The notes beneath the pieces are model-generated. The model had not been told where the DNA came from. It did not search any database and saw nothing but the letters and a program-made list of their open reading frames with translations. From JAIVGV01 sp035295985 (GTDB lineage Bacteria > Acidobacteriota > Blastocatellia > Pyrinomonadales > Pyrinomonadaceae): a stretch of DNA of 17,909 nt. The position numbers and the translations under genes were made by a program. Shown here piece by piece: positions 15,486-17,909 of this stretch (its first letter is position 1; every line of letters begins with the position of its first letter). Where the stretch lies: NCBI GenBank assembly GCA_035295985.1, contig DATHBT010000181.1:1-17909 (forward strand), written 5' to 3'.

Positions 15486-17624
15486 CTAGTACTTCGGCGT
15501 CAAGCCGAGGTTGTACATCAGGAACGAGTAGATGTCGGCCGCCTGCTCGATGGCCTTCGTCGTGCTGCTCGCGCCGTGGCCCGACTTGGTGTCGATGCGG
15601 ATGAGCACGGGGTTGTCGCCCGCCTGCTTCTCCTGTAGCACTGCGGCGTACTTGAAGGAGTGGCCGGGCACGACTCGGTCGTCGTGGTCGGCCGTCGTGA
15701 TCAGCGTCGCCGGGTACTTCACGCCGTCGGGGACGTTGTGAATGGGCGAGTAGGCGTAGAGCGCCTTGAACTCTTCGGGGTTGTCGGCCGAGCCGTAGTC
15801 GGCGATCCAGTTCCAGCCGATGGTGAACTTGTGGAACCGGAGCATGTCCATCACGCCGGCCTGCTGGATGACGGCCTTGAAGAGTTCGGGGCGCTGGTTG
15901 GCGACCGCCCCGACGAGCAGGCCGCCGTTCGAGACGCCGTGGATGGCGAGCTTGTCGGGGTTCGTGTACTTCTCCTTGATGAGGTACTCGGCCGCGGCGA
16001 TGAAGTCGTCAAACACGTTCTGCTTCTTCAGTTTCGTGCCGGCCTCGTGCCACTTCTCGCCGTACTCGCCGCCGCCGCGCATGTTGGCCGAGGCGTAAAC
16101 GAAGCCCTGTTCGAGCAGCGCGAGCCGCAGCGCGCTGAACCCGGGCGAGGTGACGCTGTTGAAGCCGCCGTAGCCGTACAAGAGGGTCGGGTTCGTGCCG
16201 TCGAGCTTGATGCCCTTCTTGTGGACGATGAACATCGGGACGCGCGTGCCGTCCTTCGACGTGAAGAAGACCTGGCGGGTCTCGAAGTTCTCGGCCCTGA
16301 AGTCGGGGATGGTCGGCGTGCGGAAGAGCGTCGTCTTCTTCGTCGCGATGTCGTAGCGGTAGATGGCGGGCGGGAAGTTGAACGACGAGAAGGTGTAGAA
16401 GATTACACGGTCGTCTTTGTTCCCGCCGAAGCCGCCGGCGACGCCGAGGCCCGGCAGTTGGATCTCGTTCTCAAGTTTGCCGTCGAGGCTGTAGACGTAG
16501 GCGCGCGTCGTCACGTCCTTGAGGTACGTGGCGAAGAGCTTGCCGCCGCCCGTGCCCGCCCCCTGTAGCGGCTCCGCCTTCTCGGGCAGCACCGTCTTCC
16601 AGTTGGCCTCCGCGGGGTTCTTCGGATCGTAGAGGACGACCTTCCAGTTCGGGGCGTTCCTGTTAGTCTGGAGGAGGAACTTGTCGCCGACGTTGTCGAT
16701 GACGCCGTAGATGTCGTCGCCCACCTCGGCGACGATGGGCGTCCACGTCTTGTCATTCTTCGACAGATCGCGGAAGAAGAGTGCGTTGCCCTTCTTGCCC
16801 TTGCCGCGGTCGGAGATGTTGAGGATGGCGAAGCGCTGATCCTCCGTGGTCGAGACGTTGTGGAATCGCTGCGGGTTGGCCTTGTCCTCGTAGATGAGCG
16901 CGTCCGACGACTGCGGCGTGCCGATCTTGTGGAAGTAAACCTTGTGGCCCTCGTTGGCCGCGGTCATCAGGTTGCCGTCCTTCGGCGCGTCGTAGCGGCT
17001 GTAGTAGAAGCCGTCGCCGGCCCACGACATGCCCGACACCTTGACCCAGTTCAGCTCGTCCGGGAGTTGCTTGCGCGTCGCCACCTCCATCACGAAGCAG
17101 TCGCGCCAGTCCGACCCGCCCTTCGACTTGCAGAAGGCGGCGTGCTTCGCGTCGCGCGAGAGCGAGAAGCCGGCGAGCTGGACGGTGCCGTCCGCCGAGA
17201 ACTTGTTCGGGTCGAGCAGCACCTCGGGCGTGCCGTCGAGGCCCTTCTGCACGTAGAGGACGGACTGGTTCTGCAACCCGTCGTTCTTCGAGAAGAAGTA
17301 GTACTCGCCGCGGCGGAAGGGGGAGCCGAACTTGGGGTAGTTGAAGAGCTTTTCGAGCCGCGCCCTGACCTGCTGGCGGTAGGGGATTTTCTCAAGGTAA
17401 GCGAACGTTACCTTGTTCTGCTCCTCGACCCATTTGGCGACTTCGGGCGACTTCTCGTCTTCGAGCCAGCGGTAGGGGTCGGCGACGCGGACGCCGTGGT
17501 AAGTGTCGAACTGCTCGACCTTCTTCGTGGTCGGGTACTGTACTTTCTGGGCGAAGGCCGCGGGGCATAGTGCCGTCACCGCCGCGGCGGCCAGGACGGC
17601 CGTTGCGAAAAGTCTGTTCCTCAT
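15486..17624 (-). CDS. Periplasmic prolyl oligopeptidase (family S9A)
   Basis: This enzyme cleaves short peptides on the carboxyl side of proline. The precursor is 712 residues from the ATG at 17624, preceded by GAGGAG 8 bases upstream. MRNRLFATAVLAAAAVTALCPAAFA is a signal peptide, so the enzyme is exported, unlike the cytosolic animal enzyme. An in-frame upstream ATG (17750) lies within the promoter and is rejected. The N-terminal segment VADPYRWLEDEKSPEVAKWVEEQN (47-70) is typical of S9A. A seven-bladed propeller fills about 80-430. The catalytic domain has YGYGGFN (Y485 for the oxyanion hole), S565 in GVSNGG (usual GGSNGG), DHDDRVVP with D648 and R650, and H683 in SGHGAS. All catalytic residues are present. 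It stands alone, convergent with the coiled-coil gene. Confidence 0.96.
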   Translation of the reverse strand: MRNRLFATAVLAAAAVTALCPAAFAQKVQYPTTKKVEQFDTYHGVRVADPYRWLEDEKSPEVAKWVEEQNKVTFAYLEKIPYRQQVRARLEKLFNYPKFGSPFRRGEYYFFSKNDGLQNQSVLYVQKGLDGTPEVLLDPNKFSADGTVQLAGFSLSRDAKHAAFCKSKGGSDWRDCFVMEVATRKQLPDELNWVKVSGMSWAGDGFYYSRYDAPKDGNLMTAANEGHKVYFHKIGTPQSSDALIYEDKANPQRFHNVSTTEDQRFAILNISDRGKGKKGNALFFRDLSKNDKTWTPIVAEVGDDIYGVIDNVGDKFLLQTNRNAPNWKVVLYDPKNPAEANWKTVLPEKAEPLQGAGTGGGKLFATYLKDVTTRAYVYSLDGKLENEIQLPGLGVAGGFGGNKDDRVIFYTFSSFNFPPAIYRYDIATKKTTLFRTPTIPDFRAENFETRQVFFTSKDGTRVPMFIVHKKGIKLDGTNPTLLYGYGGFNSVTSPGFSALRLALLEQGFVYASANMRGGGEYGEKWHEAGTKLKKQNVFDDFIAAAEYLIKEKYTNPDKLAIHGVSNGGLLVGAVANQRPELFKAVIQQAGVMDMLRFHKFTIGWNWIADYGSADNPEEFKALYAYSPIHNVPDGVKYPATLITTADHDDRVVPGHSFKYAAVLQEKQAGDNPVLIRIDTKSGHGASSTTKAIEQAADIYSFLMYNLGLTPKY

Positions 17625-17729
17625 TGCGAAAACTCCTCGGAGGCTGATCAAATTTTTAAGGGGTGACGGGCCGATGGGGGGCCGCCTTGCGGGAGCGGAC
17701 AAAACGGGAGGCCCACAGGCCCCTTTCCG

Positions 17730-17746
17730 GCGCTTCTGCAAAGCGC
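17730..17746. promoter_or_regulatory. Small dyad at the prolyl oligopeptidase start site
   Basis: GCGCTT-CTGCA-AAGCGC has 6-bp arms with a 5-base centre. It covers about -3 to +14 of the predicted transcript. It could be an operator or a 5' mRNA hairpin, but arms this short in GC-rich DNA are weak evidence. Confidence 0.3.
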
Positions 17747-17749
17747 ACA

Positions 17750-17779
17750 AATTTAGGGCCTGCGCGCGGCCTTTGTCAA
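17750..17779 (-). promoter_or_regulatory. Sigma70-type promoter of the prolyl oligopeptidase gene
   Basis: On the minus strand a perfect TTGACA (17779-17774) is followed after 18 bases by TAAATT (17755-17750), or CTAAAT at 17 bases. Start would be near 17743, giving a leader of about 119 bases. Confidence 0.65.
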
Positions 17780-17840
17780 ACGGCCGCCGCGGATAGCAGT
17801 TGGTCGATTCGGGGTTGAGACCCGTTGGGACTGATTCACC

Positions 17841-17909
17841 ACGGAGGCACAGAGTTCACGGAGGGGGCACGGAGGGTTGATCAACCCTCCGTGCCCCCTC
17901 CGTGAACTC
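17841..17909. repeat. ACGGAGG direct repeats leading into a perfect 58-bp palindrome at the window end
   Basis: ACGGAGG occurs at 17841, 17858 and 17869. Positions 17852-17880 and 17881-17909 are exact reverse complements (29-bp arms, no spacer, centre TTGATCAA). The window stops on the last base of the palindrome. This may be an intergenic repeat that broke the assembly, or a fold-back artefact. Confidence 0.9.

Overview
This is a high-GC stretch of bacterial chromosome, probably a whole contig: it starts inside boxB and ends exactly on the last base of a perfect palindrome. The gene content suggests Acidobacteriota, perhaps Blastocatellia/Pyrinomonadaceae-like. That assignment rests on a beta-propeller sugar dehydrogenase with a DUF4214 tail, abundant secreted S9 peptidases, an aerobic benzoyl-CoA (box) pathway and a tRNA-Sec. 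It is an inference from gene style, since no rRNA or marker gene is present.

Region 1 (1-2654, all minus strand) is a small operon read right to left: boxC, a zinc-ribbon protein, then boxB (cut by the window edge). BoxB epoxidises benzoyl-CoA with O2, and BoxC opens the epoxide with loss of formate. A sigma70-type promoter (TTGACT-17-TATTAT) and an 18-bp perfect dyad covering the predicted start site lie upstream of boxC. The dyad fits the TetR-family PaaR operator consensus as I remember it. BoxA, benzoate-CoA ligase and any regulator gene are outside the window.

Region 2 (2783-4192, plus strand) holds a selenocysteine tRNA with its own TTGACA promoter, a heptamer-based inverted repeat, and dprA, the RecA loader for transforming DNA.

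Region 3 (4249-17624) is mainly a secretome block. It contains a lipoprotein amidohydrolase (+); a cytoplasmic TerB-like/CbxX-type AAA+ ATPase and a DPP IV-like S9B peptidase (both -); a secreted GSDH-BACON-Calx-beta-DUF4214 protein (-); a secreted alpha-helical-repeat protein and a secreted coiled-coil protein (both +); and a periplasmic prolyl oligopeptidase (-). The two serine peptidases and the amidohydrolase fit scavenging of proline-containing peptides. Long perfect hairpins without U-tracts lie at the 3' ends of transcription units.

I found no defence system, CRISPR array, insertion sequence or phage gene. The observations most worth checking are the dyad operator over the boxC promoter, the tRNA-Sec with a mismatched eighth acceptor pair, the heptamer inverted repeat against the dprA start, and the 58-bp terminal palindrome.
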